A stretch of 64,000 bases of DNA from Pseudomonas thivervalensis (GCF_001269655.1 NZ_LHVE01000010.1:113124-177123), one strand, 5' to 3'. Shown: positions 48,760 to 58,262, counted from the first letter of the stretch. Notes: generated by a model from the letters alone, not told the origin. Translations and numbers: made by a program.

Positions 48760-50122
48760 GGGCTGGCGCTCCTCCAGCAGCCGCCTGCTGGCGCTGTACA
48801 GTTCGCTGTTCGTGATCTGGAGCGCGATCCTGATGGGGGTGATGTATTACGAAGTGTTTGGCTACCTCGACAGCCTGGCCAAGCACTCCCTGATGCAGCG
48901 CCAGCACCTGTTCGCCCGGATCCACGGCGAGCAATTGGAAGATGCGCTGATGGCCAGCCTGACGCTGGACGAGCGCGGCGTCGACGCTTATGGGCTGTTC
49001 GATCCGCAACTGCGCCATTTGAGCGGACCGATCCAGCGAGTGCCCGCCGATCTGCCACTGGACGGCAAGATCCACATGCTCGGCGGCTGCGTCGATTCCG
49101 ATGAACCGGGCGTGCCTTCCGACAGCTGCGACGCGGTGGCGACCCGGACCCAGGACGGCCGCTGGCTGGTCCTGGCCCGGGACAACGGTTCGCTGTTCGC
49201 GGTGACGCGGATCATCTTGCACGCGCTGTTCTGGGGGGTATCGCTGACGATCCTGCCGGGCATCGCCGGCTGGCACCTGTTGCGCCGCCGACCGCTGCGG
49301 CGGATCCGCCAGTTGCAGGCCAGCGCCGAAGCCATTGTCGCCGGTGACCTGACCCATCGCCTGCCGCTGTCGAGCCGGCGCGATGAACTGGACATGCTGG
49401 CAGCGATCGTCAACGCCATGCTCGAACGCATCGAACGCTTGATGAACGAGGTCAAGGGTGTGTGCGACAACATCGCCCATGACCTGCGCACCCCGCTGAC
49501 GCGTCTGCGTGCCCAACTTTATCGCATCCAGCAGCAAGCACCGGACGGCTCCGCCGAAGCCTTGCAGATGGACCAGGTGCTCGCCGAGACCGACACCCTG
49601 ATGGCACGGTTTCGCGGTTTGTTACGGATTTCCGAACTGGAAGACCAGCAACGGCGCTCGGGCTTCGTGCGCCTCGATCCGTTGCAGTTATTGCAGGAGC
49701 TGCATGACTTTTACCTGCCACTGGCCGAAGAAGGCGAACTGACCTTCCTCCTGGAGGCGCCCGACGCCCTGCCCCTGCTCAACGGCGACCGGGCCCTGCT
49801 GTTCGAGGCGGTGTCGAACTTGCTGAGCAACTCCATCAAGTTCACCCCGCCGGGGGGCACAGTGATCCTGCGCGGGGTCGATCAGGGCGACAGCACGCGC
49901 ATCGAAGTGCTCGACTCCGGCCCCGGTATCCCCGAGGCGGAGCGCAAGGCCGTGTTCCGCCGCTTCTACCGCGCCGAGGGCAGCAGCCAGCACGGCGGAT
50001 TCGGCCTGGGCCTGTCGATCGTCGCGGCGATCGTCAATCTGCATGGGTTCACGTTGGAGGTGGGCAGCAGCGAACACGGCGGCGCGCGGTTGGTGCTCGA
50101 TTGCCGGGCGACGTTGTTGTAG
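48737..50122 (+). CDS. sensor histidine kinase
   Basis: 461 residues. Two membrane helices (about 16-38 and 155-180) bracket a periplasmic sensor of about 115 residues, which contains a pair of cysteines (GGCVDSDEPGVPSDSCDA). A HAMP segment follows, then the phospho-acceptor histidine in CDNIAHDLRTPLTRLR near 249 and an ATPase domain (NLLSNSIKFTPPGG, GFGLGLSIV). It should phosphorylate the response regulator whose gene it overlaps. The signal is unknown. Confidence 0.92.
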   Translation: MSLLNPAKGWRSSSSRLLALYSSLFVIWSAILMGVMYYEVFGYLDSLAKHSLMQRQHLFARIHGEQLEDALMASLTLDERGVDAYGLFDPQLRHLSGPIQRVPADLPLDGKIHMLGGCVDSDEPGVPSDSCDAVATRTQDGRWLVLARDNGSLFAVTRIILHALFWGVSLTILPGIAGWHLLRRRPLRRIRQLQASAEAIVAGDLTHRLPLSSRRDELDMLAAIVNAMLERIERLMNEVKGVCDNIAHDLRTPLTRLRAQLYRIQQQAPDGSAEALQMDQVLAETDTLMARFRGLLRISELEDQQRRSGFVRLDPLQLLQELHDFYLPLAEEGELTFLLEAPDALPLLNGDRALLFEAVSNLLSNSIKFTPPGGTVILRGVDQGDSTRIEVLDSGPGIPEAERKAVFRRFYRAEGSSQHGGFGLGLSIVAAIVNLHGFTLEVGSSEHGGARLVLDCRATLL

Positions 50123-50185
50123 GAAAACCGCACCTGTGCTGCACCAGAAAACCGCACCAATGTTGCTGCAGAAAACTGCACTTGT
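50121..50185. repeat. three degenerate tandem repeats of about 24 bases
   Basis: GAAAACCGCACC, GAAAACCGCACC and GAAAACTGCACT recur at about 24-base intervals, each followed by a G/T-rich stretch ending in GCTGCA or similar. They start at the kinase stop codon and run into the class B REP. Confidence 0.6.
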
Positions 50186-50315
50186 GGCGAGGGAGCTTGC
50201 TCCCGCTCGGCTGCGAAGCAGTCGCAAAACCGGTGGACATGGTTGGCCTGGCGTGCGCGTTCGGCAGGTTTTGGGGTCGCTGCGCGACCCAGCGGGAGCA
50301 AGCTCCCTCGCCACA
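50183..50315. repeat. class B REP doublet, simple form
   Basis: TGTGGCGAGGGAGCTTGCTC and inverse with the usual inner pair (CGAAGCAGTCGCAAAA and GGGGTCGCTGCGCGACCC). Confidence 0.85.
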
Positions 50316-50378
50316 GGGTGTGTGTGCTTAACCTTTATCTATCAAGCCACAGGGCGTGGTGTGTTTGATCTTTAGTTA

Positions 50379-50624
50379 TCAGGGTTCACTGCGATGCGGC
50401 GGGGTGTTCTGCAGCTCATAGCGCAGCTCGTCGATCAACTTGGCGATGCTTTCTTCCGAGCGGACACTGTCGACACTCATGCCGCTCACCACCAAGTCCA
50501 CCTCGCCGCTTTCACGGTGGTACAGGCGCACGGTGAGGGTGCCGTCGCCATTGAGGCTGCATTCGCAGGCCAGGGGCGTAAAGCTTTCTTCGAGGCGGGC
50601 ACGAAAGGGGGCCAGATGAGTCAT
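50379..50624 (-). CDS. DUF1652-family protein
   Basis: 81 residues. FRARLEESFTPLACECSLNG followed by TLTVRLYHRESGEVDLVVSG matches the DUF1652 family, small proteins of unknown function nearly confined to Pseudomonas. The ATG at 50624 has GAGGTG six bases upstream; a GTG three codons earlier overlaps that site. Confidence 0.85.
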   Translation of the reverse strand: MTHLAPFRARLEESFTPLACECSLNGDGTLTVRLYHRESGEVDLVVSGMSVDSVRSEESIAKLIDELRYELQNTPPHRSEP

Positions 50625-50864
50625 GGAATGCACCTCAGCCCCGGGGGCGCAAATGAACGGTAGACAGCTCCGGCCTCCTGGTCCGCATAGACATCCTGTC
50701 GCTCACGTATCGAGTTCGTTCATAGCACATTGAGGCGTATTCCTTGAGTGTTTCGTGGGGGACGCAGCATCACGGCGGATGTCGCACACTCACAGCCTAA
50801 GGAACCGCCTCCTCCCGCAAAACCTGAATTTGCACCAGCACACCCGGTGCATTTGCACTGGCTA

Positions 50865-52349
50865 TCATGGTGCCTTCATGCGCCATTCATTGGCGAACAA
50901 CCCCCGCTCCCGTGCCCAGACAATCGCCTCGCTGCGGCTATGCAAATCCAGTTTCGAATACAGTGTTGCCACGTGATTGCGCACGGTGTTGGGCGCGAGC
51001 TTCAGGCGCGCGGCAATTTCCTTGTCAGCCAGCCCCTCACAGATCAGCCCCAGCACATCACGTTCCCGGGCCGTCAGCTCGGTGAAGGATGCGCTGGGCA
51101 CCTGGGTATTGAGGCTCTTCACGTTGGCCAGTTTTTCAATCAGCGTCCGACTGAACCATGACGCGTCTTTCATCACTTCCTCGATCGCCGCCACCAGTTC
51201 CAGCTCCGAGCGCTTGCGTTCGGTGATGTTCATCAACACCAGCAGGTAACAGGGCTTGTCCTGGATGAGCACCGTATCGGCGGCGACCTCGCAGTCGATG
51301 AGTTCGCCACCCTTCTTGTGCACCTTGACGTCGATACTTGAGACAGCGGCGGCCTTTTCCAGCCGGGCAAACAACGCGACGCCGGCGTCCTTGTCGAGAA
51401 AGCCGATCTCCTCCACGGTTTTACCCAGCAACTCTTCGCTGGCGTAACCGGTGGTCTGGAGAAACGCTTCGTTGATTTCCAGCAATTGCTGCTCGGCACT
51501 GCATACCAAGGTGGGCACGGGTGACAGGCGGAACGACTTGGCAAAACGCTCCTCGCTCTGGCGCAGCGCCGTTTCCGCCTTGCGGCGCAGCTCCATGTCC
51601 ATGAAGGAAAACAGCATGCAGTCTTCGTCATGCAGGTCCAGCGGCTGGCCGGCAACGACCACCTGCTTGCTGGTGCCATCGGGCAATTTCAACTCGGCCT
51701 GCATTTGCGGAATGGTCGCGCCCTGCCCCAGGCGCTCGATGGCCAGGTCGCGCTTCTCGGCGGCTTCGAGCACATCCAGTTCGTACACCGAACGCCCGAT
51801 CACCTGCTCGCGGCTGTAGCCGGTCATCTCCAGGAAACCCGGGTTGACCTTGATGTAGCGCAGGTCGCTAAGGCGGCAGATCACCGCCGGCGCCGGGTTG
51901 GCCCCGAAGGTTTTTTCAAAACGCTGCTCGGCGCTGGCCCATTCGGTGGCATCGCTGAGAATCAGCACGAGCAGTTCCGGCTCACCGTTGCGGTCGGCCA
52001 ACACCATGCTGCGGATCCGATGCACCCAGGTGCGATCCGGGTCGGCCTTGGGCGTGACTTCCACCAGCACATCGCTGAACTCATCGCCACGGGCCACTCG
52101 GGCGATGGGATAGTTGTCTTCGGTCAGTGGATGGTTGTTGCGGTAACGCAAATTGAAACGCCGGGCGTATTGCCGGGCCGTGGTGCCCAGCTCATCAAGG
52201 TCGTTGACCCCGTGCATGGCCAACGCTGCGGCGTTGGCCCAGGCGATGGTCTGGTCGACCTCGATCAACATCACCCCGTCGGACAGCCCGGCAATAATCT
52301 GCAGCAATTGACGACGGTTGGTATCGGTGGTCGGGACTTGCTGATTCAT
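50865..52349 (-). CDS. PAS-domain LuxR-family transcriptional regulator
   Basis: 494 residues. Three PAS domains (about residues 18-130, 140-255 and 270-385; for example ANPAPAVICRLSDLRYIKVN and GYASEELLGKTVEEIGF) precede a LuxR-type helix-turn-helix (LTARERDVLGLICEGLADKE, then APNTVRNHVATLYSKLDLHS). No receiver domain or membrane segment, so it is a one-component cytosolic sensor-regulator. GGAG precedes the ATG at 52349; the open frame upstream runs through REP sequence. Ligand and targets unknown. Confidence 0.88.
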   Translation of the reverse strand: MNQQVPTTDTNRRQLLQIIAGLSDGVMLIEVDQTIAWANAAALAMHGVNDLDELGTTARQYARRFNLRYRNNHPLTEDNYPIARVARGDEFSDVLVEVTPKADPDRTWVHRIRSMVLADRNGEPELLVLILSDATEWASAEQRFEKTFGANPAPAVICRLSDLRYIKVNPGFLEMTGYSREQVIGRSVYELDVLEAAEKRDLAIERLGQGATIPQMQAELKLPDGTSKQVVVAGQPLDLHDEDCMLFSFMDMELRRKAETALRQSEERFAKSFRLSPVPTLVCSAEQQLLEINEAFLQTTGYASEELLGKTVEEIGFLDKDAGVALFARLEKAAAVSSIDVKVHKKGGELIDCEVAADTVLIQDKPCYLLVLMNITERKRSELELVAAIEEVMKDASWFSRTLIEKLANVKSLNTQVPSASFTELTARERDVLGLICEGLADKEIAARLKLAPNTVRNHVATLYSKLDLHSRSEAIVWARERGLFANEWRMKAP

Positions 52350-52423
52350 TGGGTCTCCATGTGGTTGGAAGCGCATGCAGATTACGACCCTCCACAGGGA
52401 TGACACGTTCCCCATAGGAACTG

Positions 52424-52539
52424 TGTAGGAGCTGTGTAGGAGCTGTCGAGTGCAACGAGGCTGCGATCTTGCCAGCATCAATTGAGTCAAAAGCGAAAAA
52501 TCAAGATCAAAAGATCGCAGGCTTCGCCAGCTCCTACAG
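52424..52539. repeat. class C REP doublet upstream of the RAYT gene
   Basis: TGTAGGAGCTGTCGAGTGCA on the left, its counterpart GATCGCAGGCTTCGCCAGC ending TCCTACA on the right, with AAGATCAAAAGATC before the right arm. Confidence 0.88.
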
Positions 52540-52641
52540 AAATCTGCGTGCACTGAAATATTGCGCAATTGCTTTTTCAAGCGTTCTTCGTCGCAACGAC
52601 TAATTTTCGATGATCGACATATTTCTTTTGGAGATCACCCA

Positions 52642-53100
52642 ATGCCCACCGCAGCACATGGATGTCGTTTGCGTAAAGGTCGAGTAAGCGAGCACGAACG
52701 AATCTATCTATTGACCGCCGTTGTGTACCAGCGTCAGCCTATTTTCAGCGATTGGCGAGTGGGCCGGCTGCTCGTCGAGCAATTGCGCAGTGCCGAAGAA
52801 GCCTCAATGGTGACCTCCCTCGCCTGGGTAGTGATGCCGGATCACGTACATTGGCTGACACAGTTGCATAGCGGCACTCTGGCCGAGCTGATGAGCCGCA
52901 TCAAATCCCGCAGCAGCCGAGGCGTCAATCTTGGCCGTTACCAGCAAGGCCGATTATGGCAGCGAGGCTATTATGATCGTGCGCTACGCAAGGATGAGGA
53001 TCTGAAAGACGCTGCAAGGTACATCATCAACAATCCATTGCGTGCCGGCTTGGTGAAGCGTGTGGGTGACTACCCCCTGTGGGATGCCATTTGGGTTTGA
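52642..53100 (+). CDS. REP-associated tyrosine transposase (RAYT)
   Basis: 152 residues, IS200/IS605-like Y1 domain. The metal-binding HuH motif is H68-V-H70 in VVMPDHVHWLTQ; the catalytic tyrosine is one of the pair in QRGYYDRALR near residue 110; DAARYIINNPLRAGLV is the usual RAYT C-terminal signature. RAYTs nick REP DNA and are thought to spread REPINs. Here the gene is bracketed by class C REPs on both sides, presumably its cognate substrate. All key residues are present, so it looks intact. Confidence 0.92.
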   Translation: MPTAAHGCRLRKGRVSEHERIYLLTAVVYQRQPIFSDWRVGRLLVEQLRSAEEASMVTSLAWVVMPDHVHWLTQLHSGTLAELMSRIKSRSSRGVNLGRYQQGRLWQRGYYDRALRKDEDLKDAARYIINNPLRAGLVKRVGDYPLWDAIWV

Positions 53101-53109
53101 AGAGCAAAA

Positions 53110-53287
53110 AGATCGCAGGCTTCGCCAGCTCCTACACCGGCAATCCCCCTGTAGGAGCTGTCGAGTGCAACGAGGCTGCAATCTTGCCCCAGGCAATTGA
53201 GTCGAGAGCGAAAGATCAAAAGATCGCAGGCTCCTACACCGGCGATCCCCTGTAGGAGCTGTCGAGTGCAACGAGGCTGCGATCTTT
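53110..53287. repeat. cluster of four class C REP units downstream of the RAYT gene
   Basis: Alternating units: right arm 53110-53137, left arm 53150-53187, a shortened right arm 53222-53238 lacking CTTCGCCAG, and left arm 53251-53287. It runs up to the stop of the convergent amidohydrolase gene. Confidence 0.85.
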
Positions 53288-53293
53288 TACCCC

Positions 53294-54577
53294 TCACGCG
53301 GCCATGCGCCCCTCGGCAATTGCCTGGGACGCGGCCAGCATCGCTCGCAGCAGCACCGCGCAACCGGCGGCGAGGTCGTCTGGGGCGGCGTTTTCGATTT
53401 CGTTGTGGCTGATGCCGCCTTCGCAGGGCACGAAGATCATTCCGGCCGGGCCCAGTTCGGCGAGGAAGATCGCGTCATGGCCGGCACCGCTGACGATGTC
53501 CAGGTGGGACAGGCCCAGCCCTTGGGCGGCGCCGCGTACGGCGTCGACGCAACCCTGGTCGAAATACAGCGGCGGGAAGTCGGCGGTGGGTTTCAAATCG
53601 AAGGTCAGGCCGTGTTGCCGGCAGGTGTCTTCGATCACCTGCTTGACCTCGGCGATCATCGAATCCAGGCGCGCCGGTTCCAGGTGACGGAAATCCAGGG
53701 TCATGCGCACCTCGCCGGGAATGACATTGCGCGACCCCGGATAGGCTTGCAGGCAACCGACCGTGCCGCAGGCATGGGGCTGATGACCGAGGGCGGCACG
53801 GTTGACGGCGCCGACGATGATCGAGGCACCCACCAGGGCGTCCTTGCGCAGGTGCATCGGGGTCGGGCCGGCGTGGGCTTCGACGCCGCGCAAGGTCAGG
53901 TCGAACCACTTCTGCCCCAGGGCACCCATCACCACGCCGATGGTCGTGCCCTCGTCTTCGAGGATCGGCCCTTGTTCGATGTGCGCCTCGAAATACGCCC
54001 CCACCGGATGCCCACTGACCGGGCGCGGGCCGGCATAGCCGATGGCGTTGAGCGCCTGGCCGACGCTGATGCCCTCGGCGTCGGTCTTGGCGAGGGTTTC
54101 TTCGAGGCTGAATTTCTCGGCGAACACACCGGAGCCCATCATGCACGGGGCGAAGCGCGAGCCTTCTTCGTTGGTCCAGACCACCACTTCCAGCGGCGCT
54201 TCGGTCTCGATGTTCAGGTCGTTGAGGGTGCGCAGCACCTCCAGCCCGGACAGTACGCCAAAGCAGCCGTCGAACTTGCCGCCGGTGGGTTGGGTGTCGA
54301 TGTGGCTGCCGGTCATCACCGGTGGCAGGTTCGGATTGCGCCCCGGGCGACGGGCGAAGATATTGCCCACCCCGTCGATGCTGACGGTGCAGCCCGCCGC
54401 CTGGGTCCATTGCACGAACAGGTCGCGGGCCTGGCGGTCGAGGTCGGTCAGGGCCAGCCGGCACACACCGCCCTTGACCGTAGCGCCGAGCTGGGCCAGG
54501 TCCATGAGCGACTGCCACAGGCGGTCGCGGTTGATGTGCTGATGGGTGGATTGCAGGACGTCGAGGGCTGCGTTCAT
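53294..54577 (-). CDS. Zn-dependent amidohydrolase, probable N-carbamoyl-beta-alanine amidohydrolase
   Basis: 427 residues, M20/AmaB-HyuC family. Metal ligands are visible in MTGSHIDTQPTGGKFDG (near 90) and TNEEGSRFAP (near 130), and GAGHDAIFLAELGP near 370 closes the site. In this locus it most likely performs the last step of reductive pyrimidine breakdown, releasing beta-alanine, CO2 and ammonia (PydC). Related enzymes hydrolyse allantoate or N-carbamoyl amino acids, so specificity is inferred from its neighbours. The ATG at 54577 has GGAG six bases upstream. Confidence 0.85.
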   Translation of the reverse strand: MNAALDVLQSTHQHINRDRLWQSLMDLAQLGATVKGGVCRLALTDLDRQARDLFVQWTQAAGCTVSIDGVGNIFARRPGRNPNLPPVMTGSHIDTQPTGGKFDGCFGVLSGLEVLRTLNDLNIETEAPLEVVVWTNEEGSRFAPCMMGSGVFAEKFSLEETLAKTDAEGISVGQALNAIGYAGPRPVSGHPVGAYFEAHIEQGPILEDEGTTIGVVMGALGQKWFDLTLRGVEAHAGPTPMHLRKDALVGASIIVGAVNRAALGHQPHACGTVGCLQAYPGSRNVIPGEVRMTLDFRHLEPARLDSMIAEVKQVIEDTCRQHGLTFDLKPTADFPPLYFDQGCVDAVRGAAQGLGLSHLDIVSGAGHDAIFLAELGPAGMIFVPCEGGISHNEIENAAPDDLAAGCAVLLRAMLAASQAIAEGRMAA

Positions 54578-54627
54578 GGGGATCTCCATTTTTTCAGGCA
54601 TTTTTTTCGGGTGTGTTTGAGGCCGCT

Positions 54628-54719
54628 ATCGCGAGCAAGCTCGCTCCCACACTGGATTTGGGTGGATGCAAAATCTGTGTGCACAGCACATCCCCTATGG
54701 GAGCGAGCCTGCTCGCGAT
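54628..54719. repeat. class A REPIN, inverted order
   Basis: ATCGCGAGCAAGCTCGCTCC on the left and GGGAGCGAGCCTGCTCGCGA on the right, the outward-facing order relative to most other copies. It lies between the permease and amidohydrolase genes. Confidence 0.88.
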
Positions 54720-54730
54720 GAGGCCCTCTT

Positions 54731-56209
54731 TCACACCGCTGTTTTAGCGACGGACGGGCTCGCTCGCATACTGCACAACCCGTAATAAATCACCCCGCCC
54801 AGGGCCGAGCCGGTGAACCAGCCATAGCTGTAGAACCAACTGAACGCATCGCTGCCCAGGGACAGCAGCGTCAACACCACCGGCACGCCAAAGGCGATGA
54901 AGCCATTCCAGTTCCACGCCGGGTAAATGTCGTCGCGGTACAACCCGGCCAAGTCCAGTTGCTGTTTCTTGATCAGGAAATAATCCACCACCATGATCCC
55001 GGCAATCGGCCCCAGCAGGCTTGAATAACCCAGCAGCCAGTTGGAATAGACCGACTCGAGGCTGACCTCGGAGACGATCAGGCCGAGTTTCTTCAGCAGT
55101 TCGTGGGCCATCAACGCCAGCCCGACCAACCCAGTGAGCATCACCGCCTTGGTGCGACCGATCAGTTTCGGCGCCAGGTTCTGAAAGTCGTTGGTGGGCG
55201 AAACGATGTTGGCCGCGGTGTTGGTCGACAGCGTAGCGACGATGATCAGCACCATGGCCAACGCCACCCACACCGGGCTCTGGATGTGCCCGATCAAGGT
55301 CACCGGGTCGGAGACGGTCACCCCCACCAGTTTTTCCGAAGCCGCGGTCATGACCACGCCGAGGGAGGCGAACAGGAACATGGTCAACGGCAGGCCGATG
55401 ATCTGCCCGACGATCTGGTCTTTCTGGCTCTTGGCATAACGGCTGAAGTCCGGAATATTCAACGACAGCGTGGCCCAGAAACCGACCATCGCCGTCAGCC
55501 CGGCAAGGAAATAGCTCGTCACCCCGGCGCCTTCAGGCCGCTTGGCCGGGACCGCCATCAGTTCAGTCAACGAGACATTGGGCAACGCCCACACCAACAG
55601 CCCCGCCCCCACCAGTACCAGCAGCGGCGCAGACAGGGTTTCCAGCCACTTGATCGACTCGGCACCGCGCAGCACCACCCACAGGTTGATGACCCAGAAC
55701 ACCATGAAGCCGATCACTTCGCCGGTACCGCCCAGGCTCTTCCAGCCTTCGAACACCGAGCCGAGAAACAAGTGGATCGCCAACCCGCCGAACATGGTCT
55801 GGATGCCGAACCAACCGCACGCCACCAGGGCGCGGATCAGGCACGGCACGTTGGAACCAATGACACCAAAGGACGAGCGCAGCAGCACCGGAAACGGAAT
55901 GCCGTACTTGGTTCCGGCGAAGGCGTTCAGGGTCAGGGGGATCAGCACAATGATGTTGGCGAACAGGATCGCCAGCAGCGCCTCGCCCACCGTCAAGCCG
56001 AAATAGGCGGTGAGCACGCCGCCGAGGGTGTAGGTCGGCACGCAGATCGCCATGCCCACCCACAATGCGGTGATGTGCCATTTGTTCCAGGTTCGCTCAT
56101 GCACCTGGGTCGGCGCGATGTCGTGGTTATAACGGGGGCTGTCGAGGACGTCGCTGCCGGCTTCAAGCTCGAATAATCCGTCGCGCTCGATCACTGTTGA
56201 TCTGGTCAT
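54731..56209 (-). CDS. NCS1-family nucleobase:cation symporter
   Basis: 492 residues, twelve predicted membrane helices. The NCS1 signature stretches are RTWNKWHITALWVGMAICVP, GTKYGIPFPVLLRSSFGVIG and NTAANIVSPTNDFQNLAP. It probably imports uracil, thymine or a dihydropyrimidine/hydantoin for the neighbouring pathway. GGAG six bases before the ATG at 56209 favours that start over 56242. It is divergent from the dihydropyrimidinase gene. Confidence 0.88.
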   Translation of the reverse strand: MTRSTVIERDGLFELEAGSDVLDSPRYNHDIAPTQVHERTWNKWHITALWVGMAICVPTYTLGGVLTAYFGLTVGEALLAILFANIIVLIPLTLNAFAGTKYGIPFPVLLRSSFGVIGSNVPCLIRALVACGWFGIQTMFGGLAIHLFLGSVFEGWKSLGGTGEVIGFMVFWVINLWVVLRGAESIKWLETLSAPLLVLVGAGLLVWALPNVSLTELMAVPAKRPEGAGVTSYFLAGLTAMVGFWATLSLNIPDFSRYAKSQKDQIVGQIIGLPLTMFLFASLGVVMTAASEKLVGVTVSDPVTLIGHIQSPVWVALAMVLIIVATLSTNTAANIVSPTNDFQNLAPKLIGRTKAVMLTGLVGLALMAHELLKKLGLIVSEVSLESVYSNWLLGYSSLLGPIAGIMVVDYFLIKKQQLDLAGLYRDDIYPAWNWNGFIAFGVPVVLTLLSLGSDAFSWFYSYGWFTGSALGGVIYYGLCSMRASPSVAKTAV

Positions 56210-56816
56210 GTCCGCTCCACTGTTTTCATTATTTTTGCTCATCGACTGGCGATGGCCGGAGTACTTGCACGCGTGCTATCCATCACCCCGCCAGGCCACG
56301 ACGGCACTCAATAACCGTGCCGAATAACGCGCCGAGCTGACCGGATGATCGATATAACCCTTTCAACCTTTTGATGTTTAACGTTTTAAAACCCAGTGAT
56401 TGCCTTGTTTAACTCCCGGCTTATCGATATTGAGGCTAGATGACCTTCACGCCCTGTCGAGCAGGAGATTCAAAGTGGTGCACCCCGAATCGACGCGAGG
56501 TGTCTGGACCGCACTTCAAACGCTTTCAAGCCGCTGATTTACCATGACAAATCTCGCTCAAATAACGATCCTGTCAAGTGCGTCAAAATGGTGAACAGGC
56601 TCACCATTTTGGTGAAGTTGTAAATTAATCGTTAAATTTCAATAGGTTAATTAACGAATAAGCTTATAAAAAATAATCTTGCTCATTTCGATAACTCCAG
56701 CTAGCGTCTAATCCTGACAGTCGTGACAAGAATATAAACCGGCACGACTTTACCTACCGTGATGGATAAAACATAAAGAACCGGCAACAGTCGGTCATGC
56801 CTGCGAGGAACTCGGA
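56210..56816. other. 607-base divergent promoter region of the pyrimidine locus
   Basis: No gene seen. It is AT-rich from about 56600 to 56720 and contains the strong inverted repeat at 56584-56611. Both divergent promoters should lie here. No certain -35/-10 pair was identified. Confidence 0.5.
56584..56611. promoter_or_regulatory. 11-bp perfect inverted repeat, candidate operator
   Basis: CAAAATGGTGA, six bases, then TCACCATTTTG. It lies about 205 bases before the dihydropyrimidinase start. It differs from the E. coli RutR site (TTGACCA-N2-TGGTCAA), so the factor that binds is uncertain; the local TetR/RutR-like regulator is a candidate. Confidence 0.5.
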
Positions 56817-58256
56817 ATGTCTCTGTTGATCCGTGGCGCCACCGTTATTACCCATGATGAAAGTTATCGCGCCGATGTGTTTTGCGCCGACGGCGTGATC
56901 AAGGCCATTGGTGACAACCTGGATGTTCCGGCCGTTGTCGAAGTGCTCGATGGCAGCGGTCAATACCTGATGCCCGGCGGCATCGATCCCCATACGCACA
57001 TGCAGTTGCCGTTCATGGGCACGGTCGCCAGTGAAGACTTTTTCAGTGGCACGGCGGCGGGCCTCGCCGGGGGCACCACCTCGATCATCGACTTCGTGAT
57101 TCCCAACCCCCAGCAGTCGCTGATGGAAGCCTTTCATCAATGGCGCGGCTGGGCCGAGAAAAGCGCCAGCGACTACGGTTTCCATGTAGCGATCACTTGG
57201 TGGAGCGAGCAGGTCCGTGAAGAAATGGCCGAGCTGGTCAGCCATCATGGCGTGAACAGCTTCAAGCATTTCATGGCCTACAAGAACGCGATCATGGCCG
57301 CCGACGACACCTTGGTGGCGAGCTTCGAGCGCTGCCTGGAACTGGGCGCGGTGCCCACCGTGCACGCCGAAAACGGCGAACTGGTCTACCACCTGCAACG
57401 CAAGCTGCTGGCCCAGGGCATCACCGGCCCCGAAGCCCATCCGCTGTCGCGGCCCTCGCAAGTGGAAGGCGAAGCCGCGAGCCGCGCCATCCGCATCGCC
57501 GAAACCCTGGGCACGCCACTGTACCTGGTGCACGTGTCCACCAAAGAAGCCCTGGACGAAATCACCTACGCCCGGAGCAAAGGCCAACCGGTCTACGGTG
57601 AAGTACTGGCCGGGCACCTGCTGCTGGACGACAGTGTTTATCGCGATCCCGACTGGCAGACCGCCGCCGGCTACGTAATGAGCCCACCCTTCCGCCCACG
57701 GGGGCATCAAGAGGCACTCTGGCACGGCCTGCAATCCGGCAACCTGCACACCACCGCCACCGACCATTGCTGTTTCTGCGCCGAACAGAAAGCCGCCGGG
57801 CGTGACGACTTCAGCAAGATCCCCAACGGCACCGCCGGCATCGAAGACCGCATGGCGGTGCTTTGGGACGAGGGGGTCAACAGCGGCAAATTGTCGATGC
57901 AGGATTTCGTCGCCCTGACCTCCACCAACACCGCGAAAATCTTCAACCTCTACCCTCGCAAGGGGGCGATCCGCGTTGGTGCCGATGCCGACCTGGTGCT
58001 CTGGGATCCCCAGGGTAGCCGGACGATTTCAGCCAAGACCCACCATCAGCAAGTGGACTTCAACATCTTCGAGGGCAAGACCGTGCGCGGCGTGCCCAGC
58101 CACACCATCAGCCAGGGTCGGCTGGTGTGGGCCGACGGCGACCTGCGGGCCGAACGCGGCGCCGGGCGCTACATCGAACGGCCGGCGTATCCGGCGGTGT
58201 TCGATTTGTTGAGTAAGCGGGCGGAGCTGAATCGGCCAACGGCCGTGAAACGCTGA
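56817..58256 (+). CDS. hydA: dihydropyrimidinase
   Basis: 479 residues, cyclic amidohydrolase family (HydA/PydB). It opens 5,6-dihydrouracil or dihydrothymine to the N-carbamoyl amino acid. Zinc ligands are seen in DPHTHMQLPF (near 61), the carboxylated lysine in SFKHFMAYKN (near 150), then TVHAENGE, LVHVSTKEA and TTDHCCFC. GAGGA precedes the ATG. It heads the rightward operon followed by preT and preA. Confidence 0.93.
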   Translation: MSLLIRGATVITHDESYRADVFCADGVIKAIGDNLDVPAVVEVLDGSGQYLMPGGIDPHTHMQLPFMGTVASEDFFSGTAAGLAGGTTSIIDFVIPNPQQSLMEAFHQWRGWAEKSASDYGFHVAITWWSEQVREEMAELVSHHGVNSFKHFMAYKNAIMAADDTLVASFERCLELGAVPTVHAENGELVYHLQRKLLAQGITGPEAHPLSRPSQVEGEAASRAIRIAETLGTPLYLVHVSTKEALDEITYARSKGQPVYGEVLAGHLLLDDSVYRDPDWQTAAGYVMSPPFRPRGHQEALWHGLQSGNLHTTATDHCCFCAEQKAAGRDDFSKIPNGTAGIEDRMAVLWDEGVNSGKLSMQDFVALTSTNTAKIFNLYPRKGAIRVGADADLVLWDPQGSRTISAKTHHQQVDFNIFEGKTVRGVPSHTISQGRLVWADGDLRAERGAGRYIERPAYPAVFDLLSKRAELNRPTAVKR

Positions 58257-58262
58257 CCCCAG

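Noticed and set aside
52642..53100. Transposase as part of an insertion sequence
   Set aside because: No terminal repeats of an IS200/IS605 element or target duplication were seen. Sequence and REP context indicate a domesticated single-copy RAYT.
56741..56755. GGCACGACTTTACCT as a sigma-54 promoter before hydA
   Set aside because: The -24 GG is present, but the -12 element lacks GC at the required position.
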